Below, piece after piece: positions 11,480-23,449 of a DNA stretch of 64,000 nt (its first letter is position 1; every line of letters starts with the position of its first letter). Source of the stretch: Perognathus longimembris pacificus (taxonomy: Eukaryota > Chordata > Mammalia > Rodentia > Heteromyidae). The DNA lies in the NCBI RefSeq assembly GCF_023159225.1, contig NC_063171.1, positions 12,322,326-12,386,325 of the forward strand, in the 5' to 3' direction. The translations under genes were made by a program, and so were the position numbers. The notes under the pieces were generated by a model. The model had not been told where the DNA came from. It saw only the letters and a list, made by a program, of their open reading frames with translations, and made no database searches.

Positions 11480-11605
11480 ATTTAAGGGAGATCTCATTTA
11501 GTGTAATTCCTGCCTGGACTGGCTTCTAATCGCAATCCTTAGATCTCCTTCTGAGTAGCTCTGTTTACCATTCAGAGCCACTGGCTGCTGTAACCAGTCT
11601 TTTTC
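11480..11605 (-). mobile_element. B1-like SINE fragment
   Basis: Reversed B1-like half: CTGCCTGGACTGGCTTCTAA, TCCTTAGATCTCCTTCTGAG, TAGCTCTGTTTACCATTCAG. Confidence 0.6.
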
Positions 11606-11609
11606 CCAT

Positions 11610-13365
11610 TAATCCCATAATCTTGAATGATGGATTCCATGAGCCAAACCACTGCTGAAATTTTGGTAATTACTATCTTTACATTGGCCTTTAAATATTT
11701 AACTGAAAGGAAGATTTAGATGCCTCTCACTTTAAATTTATACTAGAATTGATTTGGCTTATTGAGGAAGATAAAGCTAGGACAGGCTCAAAGGTAGGCC
11801 ACTTGTGCCACACAGAATAAAAAAAGACAGTTCTTAACGGAAATTAAAAGTGTTACTCCAGTGAGCATATGAATGATAAGAAAGCAAAACAGACATTGCT
11901 GATATAAAGAAAAAAATAGAGGACTGGTTAGAAGAAAGCAGTCACACTATTAAATTTCTAAGGAAGTATATATCAATATCAATATAAAATATGTCAGTGT
12001 AATGGTTATTTTATTTTCACACAACTTTATATCAAAGAAAATACAGAGTGAGAGAAGAAAATCCCTGAATATTGGCATTATCTAAAGTTTCTCCAGTATC
12101 TTGTCCTCTGAATACTAAGAAGATGTTGGAAGAGCTGTGTTAGTCTTGTTTCTAGGAAAATTGTTCATTTTACTTACGATATACATTGGTGTTTTCTCCT
12201 CTTTCACCCTTCCCTTTTACTATATTCAAATTTTTATAATAAAATATAATTGGATTTTGATGCCTGGAGAAGGAAATTTTGCATTGCTTTTTTGTTATTT
12301 ACACTATGCTTTTATCATGTTAAAAAAAAGGAAAACCTCCATCCCAAAGAAATATAGTATAGAAACAAATATTTATATTAAAGGACAGTTTCAAAATAAG
12401 TGTGTGTTTTTAAATGTTTATAACAAGCATTAATTAACATGATCTTGAAGCTAATAAATATTTGCTCTCTAAAAATAATATGCTAGGAATGGATTAGCAT
12501 AATATTTTATATGCTTAGAAAAATACAGTTTCAATTATTTCAGAAAAACACCTAAGAATTATTTGTTTCATTCCCTTTTTTTTTATCAGCCCAAAGAAAA
12601 ATATCAGTAATAGTATAAATCTATCACTGTCCTGAATAACATGCATTATAAAAAAAGGTAAAATTTTTCACGTGAAAATTCAGAGGGATGAGAAATGTTT
12701 TATGATTCAACACATAATCATTGATCTTCATCTTGGTACAAGGCAATGAGATCGTGTCAGCTGGGATAAAGTAATGGATAAGACTGCCAGCAGGCACAAT
12801 TTAACACTCATCTTAGCTTCAGATGCCTGTAATCACCCACTTTACATCTCCTCCAGGATGTTTAATTGGTATTTCAAACATAATGTATACTAAACACCAT
12901 TTTTTATTTTCCCCAAAGCAGACATTAAAATTTGCAGAGTTGCTCAAGCCTAAACATTGAAGGCTTATTATTTATGTATTTCTTTTTTTATTCCCATTCA
13001 ATTCCCACTCAATATTGAAATCTCTACTTTCAAACTGGCTCTCAAAATAAATGCATTTTAAAATTACTAAGAGTAAAACATTGATTCTCAAAACTAGCCT
13101 TGAAGCAAAAAGTTGAGTCTATAGCCTTGAATACCACCTAGTAAACCTCTGTCTTTAACTTTTGTTGCATTGTAATTCATTCTCTATGGAACAGAAAACA
13201 TATTTTTGAAAAATAAATGTGAATTCTCTTTATTTTTTGAGTAAATCTATTTATTCGTTTCATATTACTCACCATATTTCTTCCACTTTGGGCGTCTTTG
13301 TTTCCAGGCCAGTGCTCTTTCCTCATCCCATTTCACACTTGCTTTATCCTCAGTATAAAACCATT
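11610..13365. other. Unassigned AT-rich DNA
   Basis: No repeat or gene recognised. About 12720-12880 is of more balanced composition and could be a conserved non-coding element, which cannot be judged without alignment. The open stretch at 12137-12433 lacks any domain. Confidence 0.4.
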
Positions 13366-13369
13366 TTCA

Positions 13370-13550
13370 GTCCAAGCATGGTGGATAGCCATACATTACA
13401 AGTTTCTTGAACAGTAAATGTAAATGGATCGCAACCTCAGATCATCCAAGGAAAATCAAGGAGAACATATCTGAAAAACAAGATGCAGTGGGTGTGGAAC
13501 AAGTGGGAGAATACCTGCTCAGCAAGCAGTATCTCGGAGGTATATGGACA
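13370..13550 (+). mobile_element. Degraded B1-like + Geo-type SINE
   Basis: CCAAGCATGGTGGATAGCC resembles the B1-like start. GGTGTGGAACAAGTGGGAGA at about 13492 resembles the right-monomer A-box region. Confidence 0.5.
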
Positions 13551-13644
13551 AAAGGAGAAAATGCTTTGGTAATTCAATCATGTATTTTTCATATTTTTTG
13601 TATTTAAGTGGATCTGTGTGTGGGGTGTGTGTTGGAAGTTGTTA

Positions 13645-13885
13645 TTAGGATTTCAACTCCAATTCTAACTTTTGTGATAGTTTTACTTCTTGTGTAGTCA
13701 TGCATCTTGGCCCAATTCATTTGCACTAATCTTTTAGATATGTAGGATTACAGGATTGGACTCTTATCACTTACTTTTTCACTGACAAGGTATTAAATTT
13801 TCTGCCCAGTCTCTCTTGAACTGTTATCTCCATCTCAGCCAATACCTGAATTAGCTAGAACTACTGGCCAGAGCTACCAGTTTGA
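13645..13885 (-). mobile_element. Degraded dimeric SINE
   Basis: CTGCCCAGTCTCTCTTGAAC, ATCTCAGCCAATACCTGAAT and AGCTAGAACTACTGGCCAG follow the reversed B1-like half. The following L1 landed at its outer end. Confidence 0.55.
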
Positions 13886-13889
13886 GCTG

Positions 13890-15042
13890 CAATCAGATAT
13901 TCTTTTTTTTTTTTTTTAAGTTTTTATTATAAATCTGATGTACAGAGAGGTTACAATTTCATACGTTAGGCATTGGATACATTTCTTGTACTGTTTGTTA
14001 CCTTGTCCCTCATACCCCCCTCCCCCTCCCCCTTCCTCCCCCCCCCCCCCGCGGTGTTCAGTTCACTTACACCAAACAGTTTTGCAAGTATTGCTTTTGT
14101 TGTTGTTTCTCTTATTTTACCTTTGTCTCTCAATTTTGGTATTCCCTTTAAATTTCCTAATTCTAATACCAGTACACACTGTTTCCCATACACTCAGATA
14201 AGATTACAGAGATAGTGTAGATACAATCACAAGAAGGTGATACAAGAACATCATCAATAGTAGAAACTACAGATACACATGGGATGTTGAAAGTAGTTAC
14301 AACTGTGATATAACAATCATTTCCATAAAATGGAGTTCATTTAACTTAGCATCATCTTATGTGATCATAAGGGTATAGCTATTGGGCTCTTGTGATCCTC
14401 TACTGTGACTTGCCTAAACCTGTGCTAATTATTCCCAATATAGCCCACTCATCAAGTGGGCTAAAGACCTACAAAGAGACTTCTCTGATGAGGAAATGGG
14501 AATGGCCAAGAGACATATGAAAAAGTGCTCTACATCACTGGCCATAAAGGAAATGCAAATCAAAACAACATTGAGATTCCATCTCACCCCAGTAAGAATG
14601 TCATATATCAAGAAAACTAACAATAACAGTTGTTGGAGGGGATGTGGCCAAAAGGGAACCCTACTTCATTGTTGGTGGGAATGTAAACTGGTTCAGCCAC
14701 TCTGGCAAGCAGTATGGAGAGTCCTCAGAAGGCTAAATGTAGAACTCCCCTATGACCCAGCAACCCCACTTTTGAGTATTTATCCAAAAAATACACAAAC
14801 AAAATCACAGTAAAGCCACCAGCACAGCAATGTTCATTGCAGCGCAATTTGTCATAGCAAGAATCTGGAACCAACCCAGATGCCCCTCTGTAGATGAATG
14901 GATCAGGAAAATGTGGTACATATACACAATGAAATTTTATGCCTCTATCAGAAAGAATGACATAGCCCCATTTGTAAGGAAATGGAAGGACTTGGAAAAA
15001 ATTATACTAAGTGAAGTGAGCCAGACCCAATCAGATATTCTT
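13890..15042 (-). mobile_element. Young L1 with 5' inversion, 15-bp TSD
   Basis: The TSD CAATCAGATATTCTT lies at 13890-13904 and 15028-15042. The first segment (13905-14440) is a minus-strand L1 3' UTR from its poly(T) to a point just past the ORF2 stop. The second (14441-15027) is plus-oriented ORF2 DNA from TAGCCCACTCATCAAG to GAGCCAGACCC. Intact relatives carry about 30 bp between the two breakpoints; these are missing here. This is the signature of twin priming during target-primed reverse transcription. The inserted site was the edge of an older SINE. Confidence 0.95.
14441..15027 (+). pseudogene. LINE-1 ORF2 C-terminal region (inverted segment)
   Basis: It encodes the region after the reverse transcriptase: [34 protein letters not shown], then the Cys-rich motif CWRGC...H....C (CX3CX7HX4C) at about 14630-14690, [11 protein letters not shown] and [16 protein letters not shown] stop interrupts at about 14813; from 14830 the frame continues with FIAAQFVIARIWNQPRCPS and WIRKMWYIYT to the segment end. 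Non-functional: orientation, truncation and stop. Confidence 0.9.
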
Positions 15043-15049
15043 GACTAAA

Positions 15050-16235
15050 CAATATTCTGCTCCTAAGTAGAAGACAATTTTTCAACAAATAAACTTAATT
15101 GGGAAGATTTCTCTGTGGACTATAGAAAAATAGAAAATATGCATAGCTGGTCAGTTGGGATGAGTCAGTTCTAGTGATCAATGAAGGAAAAGAGGTCTAA
15201 TCAGATGTTCCTTCTATATTTCTGAGAGTTCAGTCATAGTCATGACATTTACTAGTGACCACTAGGAAAAAGAAACCATAACATTTAGAGAAATTGTGAT
15301 TAAGACAGTAACAGCTTTAAATAATTCCCAAGGTATGCTGTAAATTATAAGCAAACTTTCAATCAAAGTACTTTCATAGCAAGTCCATGGTAAAACAGAC
15401 TAATTTTGAATTTTTAAAGATTTGGAGATCAAATAAAACCCAATTTGCACAAATATTATGCCAGAATTTCATGGTACTTATAGGCAAAGACTTTAGAATG
15501 CTAGAGAGATGGATAAAAAATCACAAATTTTCTTTTTGTTCTCTCTATATTTTAAGTTGGAAAACCAAATAGCAAGTGGTATGCACTCTTTCTAAAAAAA
15601 TTAATAATGCAATTTTATTTAGAACTACTAGGAAAAGTTAGAAATATTTTAATACATTTTTATTTTTTGTGAAGTTGCTCTACATAGGGGTTACATTCAA
15701 CAAACAGTTTATGAATACTGCACATATTGATCAGAGGCACTCCCTTTTGAAAGGTAGACACAATTTTAATCATCCTGGAACAATTACTTTATTATGGAAG
15801 TGAAGCAGTAAATTCCCATTCTAATTCTTTATATGCAGTGTAAAATGATCAATTGATTTGGAGATATGTAAATTACATGTAGGAAATGTGAGTATCTCAT
15901 CTCTTTATAAGAAATGACCCATTAAGGATAAATCAATTGCTAAAGTCAGAATTATTACATTCCATTACATGAAAATTTAAAACAACTTGACACTGTTGAA
16001 AATGAATTTGACAGCTAGGCACTCTTTAGGTGCTAAATAAACACTAGCTAATATATTTTTAAGGTAAGCCAATATCCTTTCAACTTTTTTTTTTTTTTTA
16101 GTTTTTAATCATGGAAATAGGCATCTAGTTTGGGTGTATTGTAGTCTTAAATTATTACATTAAAACTTAATATATTTTATTTTTTCTATTTTTGTCTTTC
16201 CTATTATTTATTTATGTGGGGATAAAAATGTAAAA
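15050..16235. other. Unassigned AT-rich DNA
   Basis: No recognisable gene or repeat apart from a poly(T) run at about 16086-16100. Confidence 0.5.
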
Positions 16236-16454
16236 CCAAACATATCATTTTTTGCCAGTCCTGGGCCTTGGATTCAGGGCCTGAGCACTGTCCCTGGCTT
16301 TTTTTGCTCAAGGCTAGCACTCTGCCACCTGAGCCACAGTGCCACTTCTGGCCATTTTCTATCTATGTGCTGCTGGGGAATCGAACCCAGGGCTTCATAT
16401 GTATGAGGCAAGCACTCTTGCCACGAGGCCATATTCCCAGCCCCCAAACATATC
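16236..16454 (-). mobile_element. IDL-Geo SINE with 11-bp TSD
   Basis: CCAAACATATC flanks the element (16236-16246, 16444-16454). The plus strand reads reversed right monomer (GCCAGTCCTGGGCCTTGG ... GAGCCACAGTGCCACTTCTG), then reversed ID-like monomer (GCTGGGGAATCGAACCCAGG ... CATATTCCCAGCCCC). The ID-like half contains a recognisable B box (GGTTCGATTCC type). The A-tail (poly T here) is short. Confidence 0.95.
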
Positions 16455-16534
16455 TTTTAATCAGTAACTGTTTGTAACATAATTATTTTTACAGAAATAT
16501 AACCTTGTACTATACTGTATAATTTGTGTTTTAT

Positions 16535-16620
16535 AAAATTATATATGTATACATATCTCTCTATTATATATGTATATATACACTCACATATATATCATAT
16601 ATATGTGATAGAATATAAAT
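16535..16620. repeat. (TA)n-rich degenerate microsatellite
   Basis: TATATATGTATACATAT-type alternating purine/pyrimidine sequence. Confidence 0.8.
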
Positions 16621-16624
16621 AAAA

Positions 16625-17060
16625 CACAAAAGACTAAAAGGTCAGCTATACACAAGCACATAGCTATTGAATGCTTCTTACTCCTTTTTTAAGCTTGTGA
16701 AAACTCTTTATTGATTAAATTATTGCCATATGGTTGGTTTAATTTACTTAGAAACACTTTTGAGGCTCATTCTGGAATTCTTCTGACAGCAGACACTGTA
16801 TGCATAGACAAAAAAGGCTATACCCAACATTCACTAATTTTGGTTAAGCAGAATCTTAAATTGTCCATGATATCTTCCCCATCATGCAAACACCCTATAT
16901 AATTATTTCTCTTAACTTCAGTGAGTATGATAAATTCCACACCAATGATTTGATCCCATTATGCAACAAAAAAGGGGGCTTTTGGGTGTGATTAAGGTCA
17001 TTACTCCACCGACTTTGAGTTTGTTAAATGGGAGACCACAGTGTATTCTCACCTGTCAAA
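16625..17060. other. Unassigned DNA
   Basis: Nothing recognisable; short open frames only. Confidence 0.4.
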
Positions 17061-17064
17061 TGAA

Positions 17065-17310
17065 CCCCATGAAGAGAGAGCATGTAGACTCAGGAGGTTG
17101 AGATCTGAGGATTGTGGTTCAAAATCAGCCTGGGCAGAAAAGTCTGTGAGATACTTATCTCCAATAAACAGCTCACAAAAAGCCGGAAGTGGTGCTGTGG
17201 CTCAAGTGGTCGACCTCTAGCCTTGAGTACAGAGGACCAGAGACAATGCCTGGGCCCTAAATTCAATCCCCTGGACCAGCCAAAAAAGAAAAAAGAAAAA
17301 GAAAAACAAA
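17065..17310 (+). mobile_element. B1-like + Geo-type dimeric SINE
   Basis: ACTCAGGAGGTTGAGATCTG and CAAAATCAGCCTGGGCAG (B1-like half) run into AAAGCCGGAAGTGGTGCTGT, GGCTCAAGTGGTCGACC and AAATTCAATCCCCTGGACC (right monomer) with an A-rich tail. The 5' end is degraded. Confidence 0.85.
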
Positions 17311-17772
17311 GAGCATAGAGACAGAGATAATAGACTGAAGCTAATCAGTCAGCTCTGAAAGCACAAACTACCTTATTCTGGATAGAGAAGTACCTGACTT
17401 CTAGGAGCATGGCTTCCTACATCTACAATTGCAAGCCACTGAACTCTGTCCACGCTTCTTGGGTATGGAAGTGCATGTCAGGTTGCACAAACATGCATCA
17501 GAGCCAGTACACGGATCACCTCTTGGGAAGTTCTGAGCAAAGTACTCAGCTCTAAAATTATTCCTGACTAGACTCCTGGCCACAGAAACTGCCCTTTAAA
17601 GCTGATAACCTTTTGATAATTTGATAGTGAATAATAAAGTAGTATAATGACTGCAAAATTATAGTGAAATGAACAAGTTTATGAATTACTTTTTTTCTGA
17701 AAAAAATGACCTAAGATTCATGAGAAAAATCGAAAATAAAGATGTCAACCTTATGGACTGAATACCAAGATT

Positions 17773-17908
17773 TCATCATTCTTTTTTTTTCTTCAAATTT
17801 TTATTATCAAACTGATGTACAGAGAGGTTACGGTTTCATACGTTAGGCATTGAATACATTTCTTGTACTGTTTGTTACCTTGTCCCTCATCCCCCCCTCA
17901 TCATTCTT
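17773..17908 (-). mobile_element. Very short L1 3' end (114 bp) with 11-bp TSD
   Basis: TCATCATTCTT lies at 17773-17783 and 17898-17908. Between the copies is only poly(T), the terminal 3' UTR (AAACTGATGTACAGAGAGGT ... GTACTGTTTGTTACCTTGTC) and the start of the C/G tract. An extremely 5'-truncated insertion of the young L1 type. Confidence 0.95.
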
Positions 17909-17909
17909 G

Positions 17910-20893
17910 TATGTGGTTCCTGCAGTCTTTACTTTGTGAGTTGAACAATTATGTATATAGGTAGAACATTTACTTAGAATAGTTTAATGTGAAATTTATT
18001 ATAACTTTATACATGAATTACTAGTATTAAATAATACTAAAATTATTTATGTATAATAGGATATAATTATAATAAAATACATAATATAATAATGTCTGAA
18101 GTATAATTCTACCAAGCATGAATTATAAGGTATGTTCTTTTAATACTTTAGAAATTGGACACATGAAAAGAATTTGCATTCACTTATTAGTTTCTTAGAA
18201 AAACAGAATATTATGCATTTTCTCAAAGGTAAAAAACTGTGAGATGCTAAGCCTATTTATTTTCTATACTGAGGAAAGCAGGTTTTAAAGACTTAATAAA
18301 AGAAAGATTTTTAAAATTTTATGTTTAACATTTTATATTTTAATAATTAAAGATTTTACTTCTGCAATATCCAGTCTACCAGGTATTTACAGGTATCTAT
18401 ACTTGTATAGATAGACAAAAATCTGTCAGGAAAGGTAGAAAATTGATTTAATGTCAAATGCCAAGTCTAGTATGTATGAAGTTGGTTGCCAAGAACTGTG
18501 TTTAGAAGGATTCTAAGTCCACAGATGAGTCTAGCATCATGGAGTACATTGATCAGGAAGAACATTCTTTTAAAATACAAACAAGTAAATCTCTTTTGTA
18601 GTCTAGCCACTCTTTTCTTGTATAATCTATTTCATATTTGTCAAATGTGTGAAGATGACCACAAATCACAACCAAGTTAGTGACTGATAAAGATCTGTCA
18701 GCGCAATGAGAATCTATGTGCCAGGGCCCCCGTTACAAAGAATTATTAATACATTCATTTATTTTGGTTATATTTTTATTTTACTGCCTATTTTCCCATT
18801 TTTATATATGTGTCAATAGTAAAGCAATGTACATATGTACAATCTCCTCTTTATACATGTCACTGAGTTCAGAACGTTTGCAATATTATATCATCTAGAA
18901 ATCGTGTTATTCAACATCCTATACATGAAGGAACAAAATCATACTTCCTTATGGATCTACAATTTTACTTTTTCTTTGATTTTTTTCATAATTCATTATT
19001 TTGTTCTTACATTTATTTGTTAGGATTTTTCTCCTCTAGTCTCTGTGCTTCCTGATATTGGCAATTTTGTTATTAAAATGTTTATGAATATTTCAGTCAA
19101 GAATTCTAGTGGTAAGCATAGAATTCTCACATTTTAGCTACATTAGATTCTTACATTATCCAGTTACAAATATCTTCACATATTGCCTTCTGTGTTGTCA
19201 TTTCATTTTCAATAAATCTTAAATTGACTCTGTATCTTAAACTTCATGTGGTTGATATATACTTCTTTTTCCAAATTTTAATTTAAATTTGATTATTGGT
19301 ATTCTAACTGGCATGGCTTAACCATATTTTTTTTACTCAGAAACCATTTCATTGGGGATGGATTTTTATTAATAAATATTATTTTTGTAAGAGCTAAAGT
19401 TTTAAACATTGATATATTTTATAGAGTACATCGTCTTAAATTCAGATATGTGATTTCTTTGGAAATGTAATTATTATTAAAAAATATCTAAAGGATTTTG
19501 ACCATGTCTACATGTGCATTAATAAGCACCAAGTTTTTTGCTACTTATTCCTCATATCTTTTTTTCTTCTTACACATTATTCTATCTTTCTGTCATTTTA
19601 CCTTTTCTGTTCCCTCTACATAATCTATTACTCCACTTCCTCTTTCCCATAAATGATGTTTAATTTAAATATTTTTAAGTAAAAGGAGGGTGAGAAAAAT
19701 CATACCAAATTAAACTTTGCAAATAATTTTGGTCTCATTAAAATTTTTGACTTCTTAGTTGCCACTTAAATCCAGGAGCAAGCAATTTTTCCAACTCCAT
19801 CAGGCCCTGAGACTTCTAGATTGACCTCCTATTTCTGCTTGCAAACCGTCACATTTTGCTGTGTAGTATTATCTTTCCCTCATCGTTAAGAAGAGGAAAT
19901 ATACACCGGTATTATTCCATTTTTGTCAACTCCTCACTCAGATTGAAGGTTGTATGTGTCTTCTCAATTCTTCTAGTTCCTTAGTTACCTTTGGATACTC
20001 TACCAAACAATATTAAATGTGTGGTCCCAGACAATAGAAATTTGTGTTTTCCTCTGGAAAACCTGGATGAAAGTGACAGCAGTGTGGTGTGGACCCTGCT
20101 CCCTGGGTCACAGGATGTAACTTCTCATTGGTCATCACATGGCAGTGATTTATCTCCATCCATCACCATGGTTCATCATTTCCCAAGCTTTCACACCCAT
20201 AAGACTATCACCTTGTGGGACAAGATTTCAAACATAGCATTAGTTTTAGTAAATTCCTGGCCATTTCAGCTATGAATTCTTCCAAGTCTCCATTATTCCT
20301 TCCACACAACACACCAAGGGACAATAAAAATAGGTGCATTGCGGTTTTAGTCCCAACACAAATCCAAACAACAATTTCTCTGGGTCCTGATACACTTTAC
20401 CACAAATTACACATGCCAATTGTACTATTTTCAAAACAGAGCAGCTTTTATTTTTTCAATGTTTAGGCAGATTTGCATGGTAATTTTTGTGTAAGGTACT
20501 GGATGCCTTTTAATTAATTGCAGCATAGGAAGATTGCCAAACAAAATCCTAATAACAGTAAAGATTTAGAGGAAGCAATGCTGGAGAGTATAATTGTTCT
20601 GAATGTTTTACTAAACTTTGAATTATTGTCAGGATACAGTCATGAACTAATAAACTATATAAGCTCATATTGGTCCAGATTCTCCACTAACATCATGAGT
20701 CCTTCTAACTCAAAATCATTAGGACAAACCTATTAGCATATGATACAGTAACTGATGACACAGTAGGAATGGAGTCTGGTTTATTCTTTGAGCTTATTAG
20801 TCTGTACTGTGCTATCATTTGGGATAATTGAAATATACAAATACAATAGTTTAGCTGTCTTCTAGACTTCTCCAGGGCTCAGCTAAACAATTG

Positions 20894-20895
<2 letters not shown>
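17910..20895. other. Unassigned AT-rich DNA
   Basis: No gene or named repeat supported. About 19790-20440 has more balanced composition and could hold an old LTR fragment or a conserved element; I cannot assign it. The open stretch at 19991-20275 has no recognisable domain. Confidence 0.4.
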
Positions 20896-20954
<59 letters not shown>

Positions 20955-21263
20955 GTGTGTGTGTGTATATGTGTGTGGGTATGTAGATATATATATATAT
21001 TTATATTTATAAAATACTCTATAATGAATAATTTTTCTTCTGTCTTCCTTTCCTTCCTTCTTTTCCTTGATTCGTTTCTCCTTTCCTTTCCTTCCTTCCT
21101 TCCTTCCTTCCTTCCTTCCTTCCTTCCTTCCTTCCTTCTTTCCTTCCTTCCTTCCTTCCTTCCTTCCTTCCTTCCTTCCTTCCTTCCTTCCTTCCTTCTT
21201 TCTTCTATCTTTCAACTTGAACACATTCCAAGCTTTAAATGATTTAGGTCATCTATCTATCTG

Positions 21264-21318
<55 letters not shown>

Positions 21319-21420
21319 CTATCTATCTATCTAACTATCTATCTATCATCTATCATTAACCTATCATCTATTTATCTGTCTGTCTATCTATCTATTCATC
21401 CAGCCATCCATCTATCTAGA
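20896..21420. repeat. Compound microsatellite: (TA)n-(TG)n-(CCTT)n-(CTAT)n
   Basis: (TA)n at about 20897-20951, a TG/TATG block to about 21000, a nearly pure CCTT array at about 21048-21200, then CTAT arrays at about 21250-21415 with point variants (CTGT, CTAA). Four motif classes adjoin within about 0.5 kb. The apparent repetitive protein frames here are artefacts of the repeat. Confidence 0.97.
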
Positions 21421-21424
21421 AATC

Positions 21425-21660
21425 TTAGAGCTAAGTATAATGGCTCATGTGTACAATCTTAGTTACCCAGGAGGCAGAAAAGAGGATCACAATTCAAGGC
21501 TGGCCCAGCCTCTCTTTTACCTTCCCTCACAAATATTAAAAGCTCATGTCATCTAACAAAACAGCTCATTTCTGTAATTCCAGGTATCAATAAGGCATCA
21601 AAGAGAGAATTGTGGTCCAAGATGGCTCAAGTGCAAGACTTCATTTGAAACACAGTATCA
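21425..21660 (+). mobile_element. Degraded B1-like SINE, possibly two partial copies
   Basis: GCTAAGTATAATGGCTCATG, CTTAGTTACCCAGGAGGCAG and TCACAATTCAAGGCTGGCC follow the B1-like half. A second weak start (CTCATTTCTGTAATTCCAGG) and a CAAGATGGCTCAAGTGCAAG block follow. Confidence 0.55.
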
Positions 21661-21845
21661 TTTTAATAAGCCAATGTTCAAAGCTTATTTAGTTATTCAA
21701 ATGAGATGATTGCAGGTTCAAGCATTTACATAACAACTTCATGAGGTTACATTGCTTACTTAACTTCATGATTGAGAATCTACTGGAGATTATAGTACAG
21801 TATTAAGAGACCCTAAACATGATATAGCTTCAAAATATTGTGTAT

Positions 21846-21905
21846 TTTGGAGTGGTGGCAAACACGTAATTCCAGCACTCAGGAGACTAGAGCAAGATTT
21901 CAAGT
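21846..21905 (+). mobile_element. B1-like fragment
   Basis: TTTGGAGTGGTGGCAAACAC followed by GTAATTCCAGCACTCAGGAG is the 5' end of a B1/7SL-like element; the rest is lost. Confidence 0.7.
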
Positions 21906-21909
21906 GAAT

Positions 21910-22740
21910 AAAAAAATAAAACAAAGGAACTGTATTTCTTCCAATTTGCCTTCTGTCTACAATCTGTTAAAATATTACTTTATAAATGCACATCTACATC
22001 ATTACATGCACAAGGGAGAGGATCATGAGGCTCTTAAAGTTCACTTGTCATACAAGAGTATCCAGCAAGTGCAAGAAGAAGTTAAAATAAACTGGAGATA
22101 AACTAAAACTATGTACAGGAAATTCATCATTTCTCAGCAGTCTCCTTGCCTTGGCTGATAAATGACATTGTTTCTGCATTGCAGCCCCTTTTCAAAATGA
22201 TAAAGTTTTTGAAAGGAGCCCAATTCCATGATAAAGAGATTTGGGCAGAAATGAGGAGCAGTTGCCTAGTTAGAGTGCTCTGCTGCAGTATTTGATGAAT
22301 GGGAAACAGCTCTGCTGTGGCAGGGTGCCAGGCAGCACACACATAAATGTGCTTGGCTGGAGTAAAGTGTAGTTGATCTGACATCCCTAGAATATTTTGT
22401 GTTCCAATATGGCAAGCAGACCCTAGGAAGCCATAACAAAGCTGTAGATTTGTTTGTTTTATATTTGCAAGGGTACTTACTCTATACTGGTGCCATTTGG
22501 AATAACTTCCTTAGAATAACAATGAGCAGATACTGAAGTGAAATGTAGCATAAAATTAACCCCTTCCATGCTTTCCTTCTTTTAATCTAAAGATGTTCAC
22601 TACATAAAACTGTAAGTGGTACAGAGGAAGCTACAATGCTGATTTAGAATAGTTATTGAGAAGAAACTTCATGGTGGAAGGAGTATCTTCCAGACATGAT
22701 GTTCATTCAACCCTACACATTTCTTGTATCAGAAGTTACA
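21910..22740. other. Unassigned DNA
   Basis: No named repeat. About 22120-22390 has balanced composition and no ORF with a recognisable domain. Confidence 0.4.
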
Positions 22741-22745
22741 TTGTT

Positions 22746-23074
22746 TCCAAGAGCTCTTTTTAATTTTTTTTTGTTTTTTGGTTATACTTTACTGATAACT
22801 TCAATGTGAGCATTCCATACATGCATACATTATACCTTGAACAATTTTTGACTCACTTTTTGGTTCCAATTCTCTCCACTGATCACATTTCTCTAGCATT
22901 GTTCATTGGATTTTTTTGAATAATTATTTATTGTCAAAGTGATGTACAAAGGGGTTACAGTTTCATACGTAATGCAATGGGTACGTTTCTTCTACAATTT
23001 GTTACCTCCTCCCTCATTTCCCCCTCCCCATCTCCCTTTCCCTCTCCTCCTATGAGGTGTCCAAGAGCTCTTTT
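22746..23074 (-). mobile_element. L1 3' end plus extra downstream DNA inside one 15-bp TSD
   Basis: TCCAAGAGCTCTTTT lies at 22746-22760 and 23060-23074. On the minus strand the insert runs from L1 3' UTR (23059 to about 22918, ending ACAATAAATAATTATTC) into about 150 bp that is not part of the usual 3' UTR, and ends in a second A-rich tail (about 22763-22780). One TSD pair around both parts suggests a single integration: read-through past the first poly(A) signal and 3' transduction. A nested older tail is the alternative. Confidence 0.75.
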
Positions 23075-23232
23075 AAGAGAGTAAGTAAGTCTAAGTATTA
23101 TGTACAAAGGAAATAATAAAAAAAATGGCAACATGGGATGTAGATAATAGGGTCTTGTTTCTGTAATTATGTAGATAAGTTAAAACATTTACTTTTTTCA
23201 CAGATGTGTATGTATGTATGGGTGCCCTGATT

Positions 23233-23446
23233 GGGCTGGGAATGTGACTTAGTGGTAAAGTCTTGCCTAGCATGCATGAAGCCCTGGGTTCGATTCGTCA
23301 GCATCACATAAAGAGAAAAAGCTGGAAGTGGTGCTGTGGCTCAAGAGGTAGAGTGCTAGGCTGGAGCAAAAAGAAGCCAGAGACAGTGCTCAGGCCCTGA
23401 GTCCAAGCCCCAGGATTGACAATAAAATAAAATAAAATAAAAAAGG
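23233..23446 (+). mobile_element. IDL-Geo SINE
   Basis: The ID-like half (GGGCTGGGAATGTGACTTAG, GCCCTGGGTTCGATTC) is followed by the right monomer (AGCTGGAAGTGGTGCTGTGG, GAGTCCAAGCCCCAGGATTG) and an (AAAAT)n tail. The left half is somewhat different from the younger copies (TTAGTGGTAAAGTCTTGCC). Confidence 0.9.
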
Positions 23447-23449
23447 AAT

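Noticed and set aside
13938..14215. Proline-rich frames around C-rich tract (also 26698-26925, 36052-36405, 60179-60508)
   Set aside because: Antisense readings of the L1 3' UTR G-rich tract.
17401..17583. Cys-rich 60-codon minus-strand frame
   Set aside because: Short, with no signal peptide or recognised cysteine spacing, and no supporting context.
20883..21462. Long repetitive reading frames (KEGR and FLPS repeats)
   Set aside because: Translations of the (CCTT)n and (CTAT)n microsatellite in several frames; no gene evidence.
21425..21660. CRISPR-like or other spaced array
   Set aside because: Repeats are tandem microsatellite units or dispersed SINEs; no regular repeat-spacer pattern, and the genome is mammalian.
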